Source: Arthrobacter echini (GTDB lineage: Bacteria > Actinomycetota > Actinomycetes > Actinomycetales > Micrococcaceae). From it: a stretch of DNA of 64,000 nt. Under the pieces are notes generated by a model that was not told the DNA's origin, did not search any database, and worked only from the letters and a program-made list of their open reading frames with translations. Shown here one piece after another: positions 43,513-53,158 of the stretch. The stretch is taken from contig NZ_VSLD01000002.1 in the NCBI RefSeq assembly GCF_008107445.1, positions 186,001 to 250,000 of the forward strand. Direction: 5' to 3'. Positions within the stretch are counted from its first letter, which is position 1; every line of letters begins with the position of its first letter. The position numbers and the translations under genes were made by a program.

Positions 43513-44844
43513 ATGCGGATGAAGAACCTCGAGGGTGAGTCGCTGCGCGATTCGCTGCGGACCCAGCTCTGGCCGGTCCCCCTGATCGCCGTCGTGCTGG
43601 CCGTGGCCCTGGGCCAGTTCCTGCCGTTCCTCGACCGGATTCTCGAGGACTCCCTGCCCCCGACGGTCAGCGGTCTGCTCTTCGGTGGAGGCCCGGGAGC
43701 CGCCCGGTCCCTCCTGGAGACCATCGCGGGCTCCATGGTCACCGTGACCTCGCTGACGTTCTCCCTCACCGTGGTCACCCTGCAGCTGGCGAGCAGCCAG
43801 TTCTCGCCGCGGCTGCTCCGCACCTTCACCAGCGACCGCTTCGTGCACAACACGCTCGCGCTGTTCCTGGCCACCTTCGCCTACGCCCTGACGGTGCTGC
43901 GGAGCATCCGGATCGAATCCAGCGACGGTAGCGGCTTCGTCCCGGAACTCGCGGTCACGGTGGCCTTCGCGCTCACGCTCGCCAGCGTCGTCGGCCTCGT
44001 CCTGTTCCTCGCCCATCTCGCCCGGCAGATCCGGGTGGAGACGATGCTGCGGGACGTACATCGCGAGAACGACCGCACCCTGGACCGGATCTTCCCCACC
44101 GAACGACGCCAGGAACCCACAGACCTCCCCTCCTCACCGGGGCAGCCCCTGCACATCACCTCGTCCGGCTTCCTCCTCAGTGTGAATCGCGGCAGGGCGA
44201 GGAGCGCCGCGGCGAACGCCCGGGCCTTCGTGGTCATCGATGCCCATCCCGGCGCCTCGCTGGTGCACGGCATGCCGTTCGCGCGGGTCTGGGGCGCAGG
44301 CGGTCCCCTCACGGCGGACGACCTCTCGGACCTCCAGGAGAAGCTGAACGAGGCCGCGCGGATCGGGTTCGAGCGGACCTCGACGCAGGATGCGGCCTTC
44401 GGACTCCAGCAGCTGCTCGACGTCACCAACAAGGCGCTCTCCCCCGGGGTCAACGATCCGACCACCGCCGTGCACGCCATCGGCCACCTGGCCGCCGTCC
44501 TGTCCTCGATCGCCCGCCGGGCCACGGGGCCGGAGACGGTATCCGACGACGACGGGACGCCCCGCGTGGTCCTGACGTACCCGACCGCCGTGCAACTCCT
44601 CGATCTCGTGATGGACCAGGTGATCACCTACGCGTTCACGGACCCGCGCACCGCGGACCGCGCCCTGGCGATGCTCCGTGAGATCACGGTCACCTCGGGC
44701 CCTGATCGCTCCCCGCAGCTGCGCACGGCGCTCGTTCGCCACCTCGGACGGTCGGCGACGGCGATCAGGGAGTCCTCGCTGGACAGCAGTATCCGCGGCC
44801 ACCTGGCCTCCGTGGTGACCGAGGTCGAGGAGCTCCTCACCTGA
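43513..44844 (+). CDS. DUF2254 family membrane protein
   Basis: A 443-residue protein with four predicted N-terminal helices (about 22-40, 58-95, 115-133, 145-165) and a large cytoplasmic C-terminal domain. SMVTVTSLTFSLTVVTLQLASSQFSPR and NKALSPGVNDPTTAVHAIGHL are signatures of DUF2254, an uncharacterised family of bacterial inner-membrane proteins. It has no catalytic motif I can name. It starts 42 nt after the methyltransferase and may share its transcript. Confidence 0.85.
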   Translation: MRMKNLEGESLRDSLRTQLWPVPLIAVVLAVALGQFLPFLDRILEDSLPPTVSGLLFGGGPGAARSLLETIAGSMVTVTSLTFSLTVVTLQLASSQFSPRLLRTFTSDRFVHNTLALFLATFAYALTVLRSIRIESSDGSGFVPELAVTVAFALTLASVVGLVLFLAHLARQIRVETMLRDVHRENDRTLDRIFPTERRQEPTDLPSSPGQPLHITSSGFLLSVNRGRARSAAANARAFVVIDAHPGASLVHGMPFARVWGAGGPLTADDLSDLQEKLNEAARIGFERTSTQDAAFGLQQLLDVTNKALSPGVNDPTTAVHAIGHLAAVLSSIARRATGPETVSDDDGTPRVVLTYPTAVQLLDLVMDQVITYAFTDPRTADRALAMLREITVTSGPDRSPQLRTALVRHLGRSATAIRESSLDSSIRGHLASVVTEVEELLT

Positions 44845-44909
44845 CGCCGGGGTCCGTCCCCCGAGACGGCCGGGCGCCCCGGGCGCGGGCGGTAGGACAC
44901 AATGGTGGG

Positions 44910-47540
44910 ATGGCCGATACAGCACAGGGCACAGACACGCCCTCATCCCACCCCGTCTCCGTCCCCGACAAGCCCGCCCTGGAGGGTCTGGAGGACAGGC
45001 TGTCCCGGCAGTGGCGCGAGGACGGCACCTACACCTTCGACCGCAATACCAAGCGCGAGGCGGTGTACTCGATCGACACGCCGCCACCCACGGCGTCCGG
45101 GTCTCTCCACGTGGGCCACATGTTCTCCTATACCCAGACCGACGTCATGGCGCGGTTCAAGCGGATGAACGGCGCCAACGTCTTCTACCCCATGGGGTGG
45201 GACGACAACGGCCTTCCGACGGAGCGGCGCGTCCAGAACTACTACGGCGTACGCTGCGACCCCTCGGTCCCCTACGACCCGGACTACCGACCGCCGGCGG
45301 AACCCGCGAAGAACCAGCGCGACTTCGACGCCGTCTCCCGCCGCACCTTCATCGCCCTCTGTGAGGAACTCGCCATCGAGGACGAACTGGTCTTCGAGAA
45401 TCTCTTCAGCACGCTCGGGCTCTCCGTGGACTGGCAGCTGACCTACCGGACCATCGACGACACCTCCCGCGCCGTGTCCCAGCGCGCCTTCCTGCAGAAC
45501 CTGGTCGACGGCGATGCCTATCTCGCCGAGGCACCCACCCTGTGGGACGTGAGCTTCCGCACCGCCGTGGCCCAGGCCGAACTCGAGGACCGCGAGCAGC
45601 CCGGCGCCTACCACCGCATCGGCTTCCACGCGGCGGACGGGACGCGCATCCGCATCGAGACCACGCGGCCGGAGCTGCTGCCCGCGTGCGTGGCCCTGGT
45701 GGCCCACCCGGACGACGAGCGTTACAAGCCCCTCTTCGGGACCACCGTGACCTCCCCGCTGTTCGGAGTGGAGGTGGAGATCAAGGCCCATCCCCTCGCC
45801 AAGCCGGACAAGGGCAGCGGGATCGCCATGGTCTGCACCTTCGGAGACCTGACGGATGTCACCTGGTGGCGTGAACTGCAGCTGCCCACCCGCGCCGTCG
45901 TCGGACGGGACGGGCGCCTGCGCTCCGAGACCCCGGAGTGGATCACCACGGCGGAGGGCGCCGCGCACTACGCCCAGCTCGCCGGCAAGACCATCTTCAG
46001 CGCCAAGGAGGCTGTGGTCGCCCTGCTGCGCGACAGCGGCGACCTCGAGGGTGAACCGACGAAGGTGGTGCACCCCGTCAACTTCTACGAGAAGGGCGAC
46101 AAGCCCCTCGAGATCGTCACCAGCCGCCAGTGGTACATCCGCAACGGAGGACGCGACGCCGCCAGGCGGGACGCCCTGATCGAACGCGGCCGTGAGGTCG
46201 AGTTCCACCCCGCCTTCATGCGCTCGCGCTACGAGAACTGGATCGACGGCCTGAACGGCGACTGGTTGGTCTCCCGCCAGCGGTTCTTCGGCGTACCCGT
46301 GCCGGTCTGGTACCGGCTCGGCGCCGACGGCGAACCGGACTACGAGGATCCGATCCGTCCGGCACTCGAGGCCCTGCCCGTCGACCCGGTGGCCGAGCCG
46401 GCGCCAGGCTACGAGGAGTCGGCCCGGAACCAGCCGCATGGCTTCATCGGCGACAACGACGTCCTCGACACGTGGGCCACCTCGTCCCTCACCCCGCAGA
46501 TCGTGGGCGGGTGGTCGCGCGACGAGGAGCTGTTCGCCACGGTGTTCCCCTTCGATCTGCGCCCGCAGGGCCACGACATCATCCGGACCTGGCTCTTCTC
46601 CACGGCCGTCCGGGCCGACGCGCTGCAGGACTCCATCCCCTGGAAGCATGCTGCGCTGTCCGGCTGGATCCTCGACCCGGACCGGAAGAAGATGTCGAAG
46701 TCCAAGGGGAACGTGGTGGTCCCCACCGACGTCCTCGAGCAGTTCGGGGCGGACGCCGTGCGCTACTGGGCGGCGTCGGCGAAGCTCGGTGCGGACACGG
46801 CGTACGAGGTGAACCAGATGAAGATCGGACGCCGCCTCGCCATCAAGCTGCTCAACGCCTCCAAGTTCGTGCTGAACCTGGGGGTCACCGATGCCTCGAT
46901 CGGTGCTGGTTCGCTCGACCGGGTGACGAACGCCCTGGACCTGTCGCTCCTGGCCCAGCTGCGCTCGGTGACGGAGGAGGCCACGGCCGCCTTCGCGAAA
47001 TACGATTACGCGCGGGCGCTGCAACTTACCGAATCGTTCTTCTGGACGTTCACGGACGACTACGTGGAGCTGGTCAAGGACCGCGCGTACGGTGCCACCG
47101 ACGATCCCGGGACGCAGTCGGTGCAGACCGCCCTGGCGACCACGCTCGATGCCCTGCTGCGCCTCTTCGCACCGTTCCTGCCGTTCGCCACCGAGGAGGT
47201 CTGGAGCTGGTGGCGTGCAGGCTCGATCCACCGCGCGCCCTGGCCGGAGGCAGCCGGGCTCGCCGGGCTGCCGGACAGCGCCGACGCCGGTGTCCTGACG
47301 TCGGTCGCGCTGGCGCTCGGCGGCATCCGCAAGGCCAAGTCGGAGGCGAAGGTGAAGCAGCGGACGCAGGTGGACACCGCCGTCGTGACCGCCCCCGCCG
47401 GCCAGGTGGCCCAGCTGCGGCTCGGGCTGCCGGATCTGCTCGCCGCCGGCAACGCGAAGGACCTCAGGATCGAGGAGGGCGGTCCGCTCACCGTCAGCGA
47501 CGTCGAGCTCGCAGCGGAGTCCGTGGACCAGCGCTCCTGA
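44910..47540 (+). CDS. valS: Valyl-tRNA synthetase
   Basis: An 876-residue class Ia enzyme charging tRNA-Val. The HIGH motif is HVGH (67-70, PPPTASGSLHVGHMF) and KMSKS is KKMSKSKGN near 593. The CP1 editing domain (RIRIETTRPELLPACVALVAHPDD) and an anticodon-binding domain are present. No T-box was seen in the 65 nt upstream. The ATG at 44910 is preceded by a weak site. A strong terminator closes the gene. Confidence 0.97.
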   Translation: MADTAQGTDTPSSHPVSVPDKPALEGLEDRLSRQWREDGTYTFDRNTKREAVYSIDTPPPTASGSLHVGHMFSYTQTDVMARFKRMNGANVFYPMGWDDNGLPTERRVQNYYGVRCDPSVPYDPDYRPPAEPAKNQRDFDAVSRRTFIALCEELAIEDELVFENLFSTLGLSVDWQLTYRTIDDTSRAVSQRAFLQNLVDGDAYLAEAPTLWDVSFRTAVAQAELEDREQPGAYHRIGFHAADGTRIRIETTRPELLPACVALVAHPDDERYKPLFGTTVTSPLFGVEVEIKAHPLAKPDKGSGIAMVCTFGDLTDVTWWRELQLPTRAVVGRDGRLRSETPEWITTAEGAAHYAQLAGKTIFSAKEAVVALLRDSGDLEGEPTKVVHPVNFYEKGDKPLEIVTSRQWYIRNGGRDAARRDALIERGREVEFHPAFMRSRYENWIDGLNGDWLVSRQRFFGVPVPVWYRLGADGEPDYEDPIRPALEALPVDPVAEPAPGYEESARNQPHGFIGDNDVLDTWATSSLTPQIVGGWSRDEELFATVFPFDLRPQGHDIIRTWLFSTAVRADALQDSIPWKHAALSGWILDPDRKKMSKSKGNVVVPTDVLEQFGADAVRYWAASAKLGADTAYEVNQMKIGRRLAIKLLNASKFVLNLGVTDASIGAGSLDRVTNALDLSLLAQLRSVTEEATAAFAKYDYARALQLTESFFWTFTDDYVELVKDRAYGATDDPGTQSVQTALATTLDALLRLFAPFLPFATEEVWSWWRAGSIHRAPWPEAAGLAGLPDSADAGVLTSVALALGGIRKAKSEAKVKQRTQVDTAVVTAPAGQVAQLRLGLPDLLAAGNAKDLRIEEGGPLTVSDVELAAESVDQRS

Positions 47541-47546
47541 CGCGAA

Positions 47547-47580
47547 AGGGGGAGGGACCCACGGGTCCCTCCCCCTCCTC
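47547..47580. terminator. Bidirectional terminator after valS
   Basis: GGGGGAGGGACC/GGTCCCTCCCCC, a 12-bp perfect stem with a CACG loop, shared by valS and the converging nitroreductase-family gene. Confidence 0.85.
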
Positions 47581-47593
47581 CTCCGTCCGGCGG

Positions 47594-48211
47594 TCAGTCG
47601 AAGGTGGGGCTCTCGGTCCGTGAGCGCTTGAGCTCGAAGAACTCGGGGAACTCAGAGAGCAGGATCGCTCCGTCGAAGATCCGCCCCGCCTCTTCGCCGC
47701 GCGGGATCCTCGTCAGGACGGGCCCGAAGAAGGCAGTGCCGTTGAAGGCGACCACGGGCGTACCCACCTCGTTGCCGACGCGGTCGATGGCTCCCTGGTG
47801 GGAGGCCTCGAGGCGCTCGTCGTAGTCCGCGGTGTGGGCGAAGCGTGCCAGGTCCGCCGGGAGGCCCACCTCGTCGAGGGACTCGCGGATCACCGCGTCG
47901 AGGTCGTCGTTCCGGCGCTCATGGATACGGGTGCCCATCGCGTCGTACAGGCGCTTGATGTACTCGTCGCCATGGAGATCGGCCGCCGCAACGATCACGC
48001 GGACCGGTCCACGACCGCGTTGCATGTTCGCCTGGTGCTCCTCCGAGGAGTCCCGGCCCTCGTTGAGGATGGACAGGCTCATCACGTGCCAGTCGACGGA
48101 GATGTCACGGACCTGTTCCACCTCCCCGATCCAGCGCGAGGTCACCCAGGCGAAGGGGCACCGTGGGTCGAACCAGAAATCGGCCTGCTGGACGGGCGTG
48201 GACTCACTCAT
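47594..48211 (-). CDS. Mycothiol-dependent nitroreductase Rv2466c family protein (DsbA fold)
   Basis: A 205-residue thioredoxin/DsbA-fold protein. The N-terminal ADFWFDPRCPFAWVTSRW and the cis-Pro region VGTPVVAFNG match the Rv2466c family, which uses mycothiol to reduce nitro compounds in mycobacteria. The active site here reads CPFA: only one Cys remains where, as I recall, Rv2466c has CPWC. A one-cysteine mycothiol mechanism is therefore the likely mode. The ATG at 48211 follows GAAGGAG. Its proximity to nei, rpiB and pepN mirrors the mycobacterial Rv2464c-Rv2467 order, although the Clp genes and gapB intervene here. Confidence 0.8.
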   Translation of the reverse strand: MSESTPVQQADFWFDPRCPFAWVTSRWIGEVEQVRDISVDWHVMSLSILNEGRDSSEEHQANMQRGRGPVRVIVAAADLHGDEYIKRLYDAMGTRIHERRNDDLDAVIRESLDEVGLPADLARFAHTADYDERLEASHQGAIDRVGNEVGTPVVAFNGTAFFGPVLTRIPRGEEAGRIFDGAILLSEFPEFFELKRSRTESPTFD

Positions 48212-48432
48212 GCGGTACTCCTTCGATGACGGGCAGGCCCATGGCCTTTTCCGGTCCAACCGGTGCGCGCGGTCCTGTATTCCGCTCCGACCCCCCACGT
48301 CGGTTTGTGCGGCGCCCGGTGAGGCGGTGTAATGAAGGGATACGACCAATCGACGATGTTTGGCGCTACCCCTGCGTTGTCATCCGGTTGGGTGAGTCGG
48401 CACCGGCCTGACCGGTGCAGTGAGGGACCCAG

Positions 48433-49911
48433 TTGACGCAGCATGACCGCACCGAGAACCACGACACCTGGCTCGAACGCGAGGAACTCGCTGAGGCCAT
48501 GATCCCGCTCATCGGGCACCTGTACCGGACCAACAACGTGGTGACGAGCATCCACGGGCGCAGCCTCATCAACAAGTCCACGATGAGCATCCTCAAGGCG
48601 CACCGCTTCGCCCGCCGCATCACCACGGAAGAGCTCCGGCTCGAGGACACCGCTCCCCTGCTGCGCATCCTCACCGACCTGGATCTCGGCGCCGCCGCGA
48701 TCGACATCGGTCGGCTGCGCATGGCCTTCGACCGCTCCGGGGACGGCCGTAGCCTCGAGGACTTCCTGCGCACCGAACTCGCGGACATCGTCGGGCAGGG
48801 CGGCCGCGACGAGCGGACCAGCACCGACGTCGTGCTCTACGGCTTCGGGCGGATCGGCCGCCTCGTCGCGCGACTGCTCATCGAGAAGACCGGTGGTGGC
48901 CACGGCCTGCGCCTCCGAGCCGTCGTGGTGCGCCGCGGCTCCGACAACGACCTCGCGAAGAGGGCCAGCCTGCTCCGCCGGGACTCCGTGCACGGCTCCT
49001 TCGAGGGGACCATCCAGGTGGACGAGGCCTCGAACACCATCACCGCCAATGGGGTCAGGATCCAGGTCATCTACTCGGACGACCCCGCGTCGATCGACTA
49101 CACCGCGTACGGCATCCAGGACGCCGTGGTGGTCGACAACACGGGTCGCTGGCGCGACGAGGAGGGCCTGTCCCAGCACCTGAAGAGCACCGGCGTGGCC
49201 AAGGTCCTCCTCACGGCTCCCGGCAAGGGATCGCTGAAGAACATCGTGCACGGCATCAACCACGGGTCCATCGACCCCGAGGACCGCATCATCACGGCTG
49301 CCTCCTGCACCACGAATGCGATCACCCCCGTGCTGAAGGCGGTCAACGACCGCTTCGGTGTGGTGCACGGGCACGTCGAGACGGTGCACTCGTTCACCAA
49401 CGACCAGAATCTGATCGACAACTTCCACCGTGGGGACCGCCGCGGGCGCTCGGCCGCCCTCAACATGGTCCTGACGGAGACCGGCGCGGCCACGGCGGTC
49501 GCCAAGGCGCTGCCCGAGTTCGCCGGCAAGCTCACGGGCAGTTCCATCCGGGTGCCCACCCCTGATGTCTCCATCGCCATCCTGAATCTCACGCTCGAGG
49601 AGGGCACCACCAAGGAGGAGGTGAACACCCATCTGCGTGAGATCTCGCTCCACTCCACCATGCGCAAGCAGGTGGACTACATCGACAGTCCGGAGGTGGT
49701 CTCCACGGACTTCGTGGGGTCGAGGCGTGCCGGGATCGTGGACGGTCTGGCAACCATCGCCGACGACCGCTTCCTGGTGCTCTACGTCTGGTACGACAAC
49801 GAGTTCGGCTACAGCTGCCAGGTGGTCCGCGTGCTCGAGGAGATGGCGGCGGTCCACCCACCGTCCTATCCGCTGACCGCGACGGACGCCGCGGTCTCGC
49901 CGGTGCGCTGA
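48433..49911 (+). CDS. gapB: Glyceraldehyde-3-phosphate dehydrogenase, long GapB type
   Basis: A 492-residue GAPDH. An N-terminal extension of about 130 residues, helical and absent from GapA, precedes the Rossmann start VVLYGFGRIGRLVARLL. The catalytic Cys292 is in TAASCTTNAITP. The C-terminal WYDNEFGYSCQVVRV is the family signature. The length and extension match the corynebacterial GapB-type enzymes used in gluconeogenesis. The start is a TTG at 48433 behind GAGGG; no in-frame ATG is nearby, and the nearest upstream-like ATG is out of frame. Confidence 0.9.
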   Translation: MTQHDRTENHDTWLEREELAEAMIPLIGHLYRTNNVVTSIHGRSLINKSTMSILKAHRFARRITTEELRLEDTAPLLRILTDLDLGAAAIDIGRLRMAFDRSGDGRSLEDFLRTELADIVGQGGRDERTSTDVVLYGFGRIGRLVARLLIEKTGGGHGLRLRAVVVRRGSDNDLAKRASLLRRDSVHGSFEGTIQVDEASNTITANGVRIQVIYSDDPASIDYTAYGIQDAVVVDNTGRWRDEEGLSQHLKSTGVAKVLLTAPGKGSLKNIVHGINHGSIDPEDRIITAASCTTNAITPVLKAVNDRFGVVHGHVETVHSFTNDQNLIDNFHRGDRRGRSAALNMVLTETGAATAVAKALPEFAGKLTGSSIRVPTPDVSIAILNLTLEEGTTKEEVNTHLREISLHSTMRKQVDYIDSPEVVSTDFVGSRRAGIVDGLATIADDRFLVLYVWYDNEFGYSCQVVRVLEEMAAVHPPSYPLTATDAAVSPVR

Positions 49912-50010
49912 CGGCCGGTTAACCGACAGCCGGTCAGGACGCCCCGCCCCGAGCACCCCGGCCGAGGCTCGCCGACGGCGTGGAACTCGGGTGCACAGGG
50001 CAGCACTGCA

Positions 50011-50044
50011 GAAGGGCCCGGCCTGTCGGCCGGGCCCTTCGGTC
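50011..50044. terminator. Terminator between gapB and clpX
   Basis: A perfect 13-bp stem GAAGGGCCCGGCC/GGCCGGGCCCTTC with a TGTC loop. Suited to stopping clpX (minus) and gapB (plus), which converge here. Confidence 0.85.
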
Positions 50045-50092
50045 AGTTCGAAGATGTGTAGGCGGGAACGCTCCCCGGTTCCCGGTGCCCGA

Positions 50093-51385
50093 TCAGGCGG
50101 ACTTGGTGCGGCGCTTGGCCACCACTTCATGGGAGATGAGGGTGGGCTCGGCGCGCTTGCCCACGACATCGTCCGTGATCAGGACCGTGGCGACATCCTC
50201 CCGGCTCGGCAGGTCGAACATGACCGGCAGGAGCACCTCCTCCATGATGGCCCGGAGCCCGCGGGCCCCTGTGCCGCGCTCGAGTGCCAGATCCGCGATC
50301 GCCTCGAGTGCCTTGTGCTCGAAGGAGAGTTCCACGCCGTCGAGCAGGAACATCTTCTGGTACTGCTTGATGAGGGCGTTCTTCGGCTCGGTGAGGATCT
50401 GCATGAGCGCCGGCCGGTCGAGCTGCGTGACCGTGGTGATCACCGGCAGGCGCCCGATGAACTCGGGGATCAGACCGAACTTCAGCAGGTCCTCCGGCAT
50501 GACGTCGCCGTAGCTCACCTCCTCGTTGGTGAGGGAGCTCAGCGGCGCCCCGAAACCGATGCCCTTGCGGCCCGCTCGCGATCCGATGATCTCCTCCAGG
50601 CCTGCGAAGGCCCCGGCCACGATGAAGAGCACGTTCGTGGTGTCGATCTGGATGAATTCCTGGTGGGGGTGCTTGCGCCCACCCTGCGGCGGCACAGAAG
50701 CGACCGTCCCCTCGAGGATCTTCAGCAGGGCCTGCTGGACGCCCTCACCGGAGACGTCACGCGTGATGGAGGGATTCTCGCTCTTGCGGGAGATCTTGTC
50801 GATCTCGTCGATGTAGATGATGCCCTGCTCGGCCTTCTTCACGTCGTAGTCGGCGGCCTGGATCAGCTTCAGGAGGATGTTCTCCACGTCCTCGCCCACA
50901 TATCCCGCCTCGGTGAGGGCCGTGGCGTCGGCGACGGCGAAGGGGACGTTGAGCCGACGGGCCAGGGTCTGCGCGAGATAGGTCTTGCCACAGCCCGTGG
51001 GTCCGATGAGCAGGATGTTGGACTTGGCGATCTCCACGTCCTCGGTGTCGAGGGCGTCAGCGAGCGTCCCTGCGACGCGGGGACCACTGCCGGACTGGAT
51101 GCGCTTGTAGTGGTTGTACACCGCCACCGCGAGGGAGCGCTTCGCGGGCTCCTGGCCCACCACGTACTCCTGCAGGAAATCGAAGATCTCCCTGGGCTTG
51201 GGCAACTCGAAGGTGCCGAGATCGGCCACCTCGGAGAGCTCCTCCTCGATGATCTCGTTGCACAGGTCGATGCACTCGTCGCAGATGTACACGCCTGGGC
51301 CGGCGATCAGCTTCCGGACCTGCTTCTGGCTCTTTCCGCAGAAAGAGCACTTGAGCAGATCTGTGCTCTCACCGATGCGAGCCAT
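50093..51385 (-). CDS. clpX: ATP-dependent Clp protease ATP-binding subunit ClpX
   Basis: A 430-residue AAA+ unfoldase that feeds substrates into ClpP. The zinc-binding domain has Cys13/Cys16/Cys35/Cys38 ([20 protein letters not shown]). Walker A is GPTGCGKT, Walker B is [10 protein letters not shown] and the pore loop is AGYVGEDVE, with FIGRLPVI (sensor/IGF-loop region) later. The ATG at 51385 follows AAGGGGATCC. It is last in the tig-side order clpP1-clpP2-clpX but is separated from clpP2 by a strong terminator, so it is probably transcribed mainly from its own promoter. Confidence 0.97.
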   Translation of the reverse strand: MARIGESTDLLKCSFCGKSQKQVRKLIAGPGVYICDECIDLCNEIIEEELSEVADLGTFELPKPREIFDFLQEYVVGQEPAKRSLAVAVYNHYKRIQSGSGPRVAGTLADALDTEDVEIAKSNILLIGPTGCGKTYLAQTLARRLNVPFAVADATALTEAGYVGEDVENILLKLIQAADYDVKKAEQGIIYIDEIDKISRKSENPSITRDVSGEGVQQALLKILEGTVASVPPQGGRKHPHQEFIQIDTTNVLFIVAGAFAGLEEIIGSRAGRKGIGFGAPLSSLTNEEVSYGDVMPEDLLKFGLIPEFIGRLPVITTVTQLDRPALMQILTEPKNALIKQYQKMFLLDGVELSFEHKALEAIADLALERGTGARGLRAIMEEVLLPVMFDLPSREDVATVLITDDVVGKRAEPTLISHEVVAKRRTKSA

Positions 51386-51456
51386 GTTGGATCCCCTTAG
51401 GTATGACGCGTTTGCTGGTTCCACTCTAGGCCACGGCAGCGCGGTAGCCGGTAACG

Positions 51457-51492
51457 AAATGCCCGTGGTGCCTTGCGGCACCACGGGCATTT
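51457..51492 (-). terminator. Terminator of the clpP1-clpP2 operon
   Basis: A perfect 16-bp stem AAATGCCCGTGGTGCC/GGCACCACGGGCATTT with a 4-nt loop between clpP2 and clpX. Confidence 0.85.
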
Positions 51493-51549
51493 GCGGACGG
51501 TCGGGCGTAGGCCCGACGGGGGCGGGTGAACCACCGGGCCCCCTTGCCG

Positions 51550-52224
51550 CTAGGGGGTGTTGATCTTCGGCGGCGTGATCTTGCGCGAGTTCAGAACCTC
51601 GTCGACCAGACCGTACTCCACGGCGTCGGCCGCAGTGAGGATCTTGTCACGCTCGATGTCGATGTTCACCTGCTCGGAGGTGCGGCCCGAGTGCAGGGCC
51701 AGCGTGTCCTCCAGCCAGGTCCTCATGCGCATGACCTCGTTGGCCTGGATCTCCAGGTCGGAGGCCTGTCCACCCTGTCCTCCGGAGAGAGCGGGCTGGT
51801 GGATCAGGACGCGGGCGTTGGGCAGGGCGAGTCGTTTGCCCGGAGCTCCGGCGGCGAGCAGCACCGCTGCGGCGCTCGCTGCCTGGCCGAGGCAGACGGT
51901 CTGCACCTCGGGCCGGATGAACTGCATGGTGTCGTAGATGGCCGTCATCGCCGTGAAGGATCCGCCGGGCGAGTTGATGTAGAGCGTGATGTCCCGCTCG
52001 GGGTCCGTGGATTCGAGCACCAGCAGCTGGGCCATGACGTCGTCCGCGGACGCGTCGTCGACCTGCGTGCCGAGGAAGATGATGCGGTCCTCGAACAGCT
52101 TGGTGTAGGGATCCTGGCGCTTGAAGCCGTAGGGCGTGCGCTCTTCGAACTGGGGAAGGATGTAGCGGCTGGTCGGAAGGTTCTGCGCCTTCGATCCCGC
52201 TGCTGCCTGGAACTGGTGGTTCAT
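51550..52224 (-). CDS. clpP2: ATP-dependent Clp protease proteolytic subunit 2
   Basis: A 224-residue serine protease subunit. The nucleophile is Ser117 ([12 protein letters not shown]), the His is His142 ([11 protein letters not shown]), and the Asp lies in [10 protein letters not shown]. The N-terminal ~22 residues form the propeptide removed on maturation; [20 protein letters not shown] is typical of actinobacterial ClpP2. It acts as a heterotetradecamer with ClpP1. The ATG at 52224 lies 41 nt after the clpP1 stop, with a GGAGACACC site. Confidence 0.96.
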   Translation of the reverse strand: MNHQFQAAAGSKAQNLPTSRYILPQFEERTPYGFKRQDPYTKLFEDRIIFLGTQVDDASADDVMAQLLVLESTDPERDITLYINSPGGSFTAMTAIYDTMQFIRPEVQTVCLGQAASAAAVLLAAGAPGKRLALPNARVLIHQPALSGGQGGQASDLEIQANEVMRMRTWLEDTLALHSGRTSEQVNIDIERDKILTAADAVEYGLVDEVLNSRKITPPKINTP

Positions 52225-52265
52225 GGTGTCTCCTGTTGGCCGACTGGTCGTGGGGCTGTGGCTGA

Positions 52266-52892
52266 CTACGCCGTCTGGTCGGTTCCGCCGCCGCCCGAGA
52301 CCGAGCCCGAATGTGCCGAGATGTGGTCGAAGAAGCCGTAGTCGAGCGCCTCCTGGGCTGTGAACCACTTGTCGCGGTCGTTGTCCTTCAGGATCTTCTC
52401 CACCGTCTGACCCGTCTGCTCCGCCGTCAGTTCGGCCATGACCCGCTTCATGTGCAGAATCAGTTCGGCCTGGATCCGGATATCGGTGGCCGTGCCGCCG
52501 ATGCCGCCCGAGGGCTGGTGCATGAGGATGCGTGCGTGGGGGGTCGCGTAGCGCTTGCCCTTCGTGCCCGACGAGAGCAGGAACTGTCCCATCGAGGCTG
52601 CCAGTCCGGTGGCTACGGTGACGACGTCGTTCGGGATGAACTGCATGGTGTCGTAGATCGCCATGCCGGCCGTGACCGAGCCACCCGGGGAGTTGATGTA
52701 GAGGAAGATGTCGCGCTCAGGGTCCTCGGCGGACAGCAGGAGCAGTTGCGAGCAAATGGCGTTCGCGTTGTCGTCGCGGACCTCGGAACCGAGCCAGATG
52801 ATGCGCTCCTTGAGGAGCCTGTTGTAGATGTAATCGTCACGTCCGGCCATTTCGGGGCCGGCCATGCTCGGGGTGCTTGGTTCGGTTGCCAT
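52266..52892 (-). CDS. clpP1: ATP-dependent Clp protease proteolytic subunit 1
   Basis: A 208-residue paralogue of ClpP2. Ser100 ([10 protein letters not shown]) and His125 ([10 protein letters not shown]) are intact, and the Asp lies in [11 protein letters not shown] Pro/Ser/Met-rich N-terminal ~18 residues form the expected propeptide. The ATG at 52892 follows GAAAGG at long spacing. The mixed ClpP1P2 complex is normally essential in actinobacteria. A ClgR-like box lies upstream. Confidence 0.95.
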   Translation of the reverse strand: MATEPSTPSMAGPEMAGRDDYIYNRLLKERIIWLGSEVRDDNANAICSQLLLLSAEDPERDIFLYINSPGGSVTAGMAIYDTMQFIPNDVVTVATGLAASMGQFLLSSGTKGKRYATPHARILMHQPSGGIGGTATDIRIQAELILHMKRVMAELTAEQTGQTVEKILKDNDRDKWFTAQEALDYGFFDHISAHSGSVSGGGGTDQTA

Positions 52893-53003
52893 GGGCGTTG
52901 ACCTTTCATTCTGGCGGATCACACCATCTCGGCGGAGCCGTCCGTTTGTCTCTCCTTGGACACTAACCCGCCACGCCGCGGAAGTACTCCCGCGTCACGG
53001 GCT

Positions 53004-53020
53004 GTTCGCTGACGGCGCAC
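53004..53020. promoter_or_regulatory. Candidate ClgR operator upstream of clpP1
   Basis: GTTCGCTGACGGCGCAC contains CGC-N5-GCG (53007-53017), the core reported for the ClgR activator of clp genes in Corynebacterium and Streptomyces. It lies 112-128 nt upstream of the clpP1 start. The outer positions are only partly symmetrical. Confidence 0.4.
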
Positions 53021-53102
53021 GGTCCATGGACCACCCCGCCGCAGCCACTGGCACGGTACTCGTTCAGCTCCCTGCCGTGCCCAGAGGGGGCCTTAACGAG
53101 AC

Positions 53103-53136
53103 GGCGGCGCCGCTGCCCGAAGGCTGCGGCGCCGCC
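53103..53136 (-). terminator. Terminator after trigger factor
   Basis: An 11-bp perfect stem GGCGGCGCCGC/GCGGCGCCGCC with a 12-nt loop, 23 nt downstream of the tig stop. No T-run is present. Confidence 0.6.
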
Positions 53137-53158
53137 ATCATGATGAAGCGGACGGAGG

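Noticed and set aside
44943-47231. A 762-codon open frame on the minus strand
   Set aside because: Antisense shadow of valS produced by GC-rich third positions; Val/Gly/Arg-rich with no domain.
48208-50169. A 653-codon minus-strand open frame
   Set aside because: Shadow of gapB; no ribosome-binding site and no recognisable motif.
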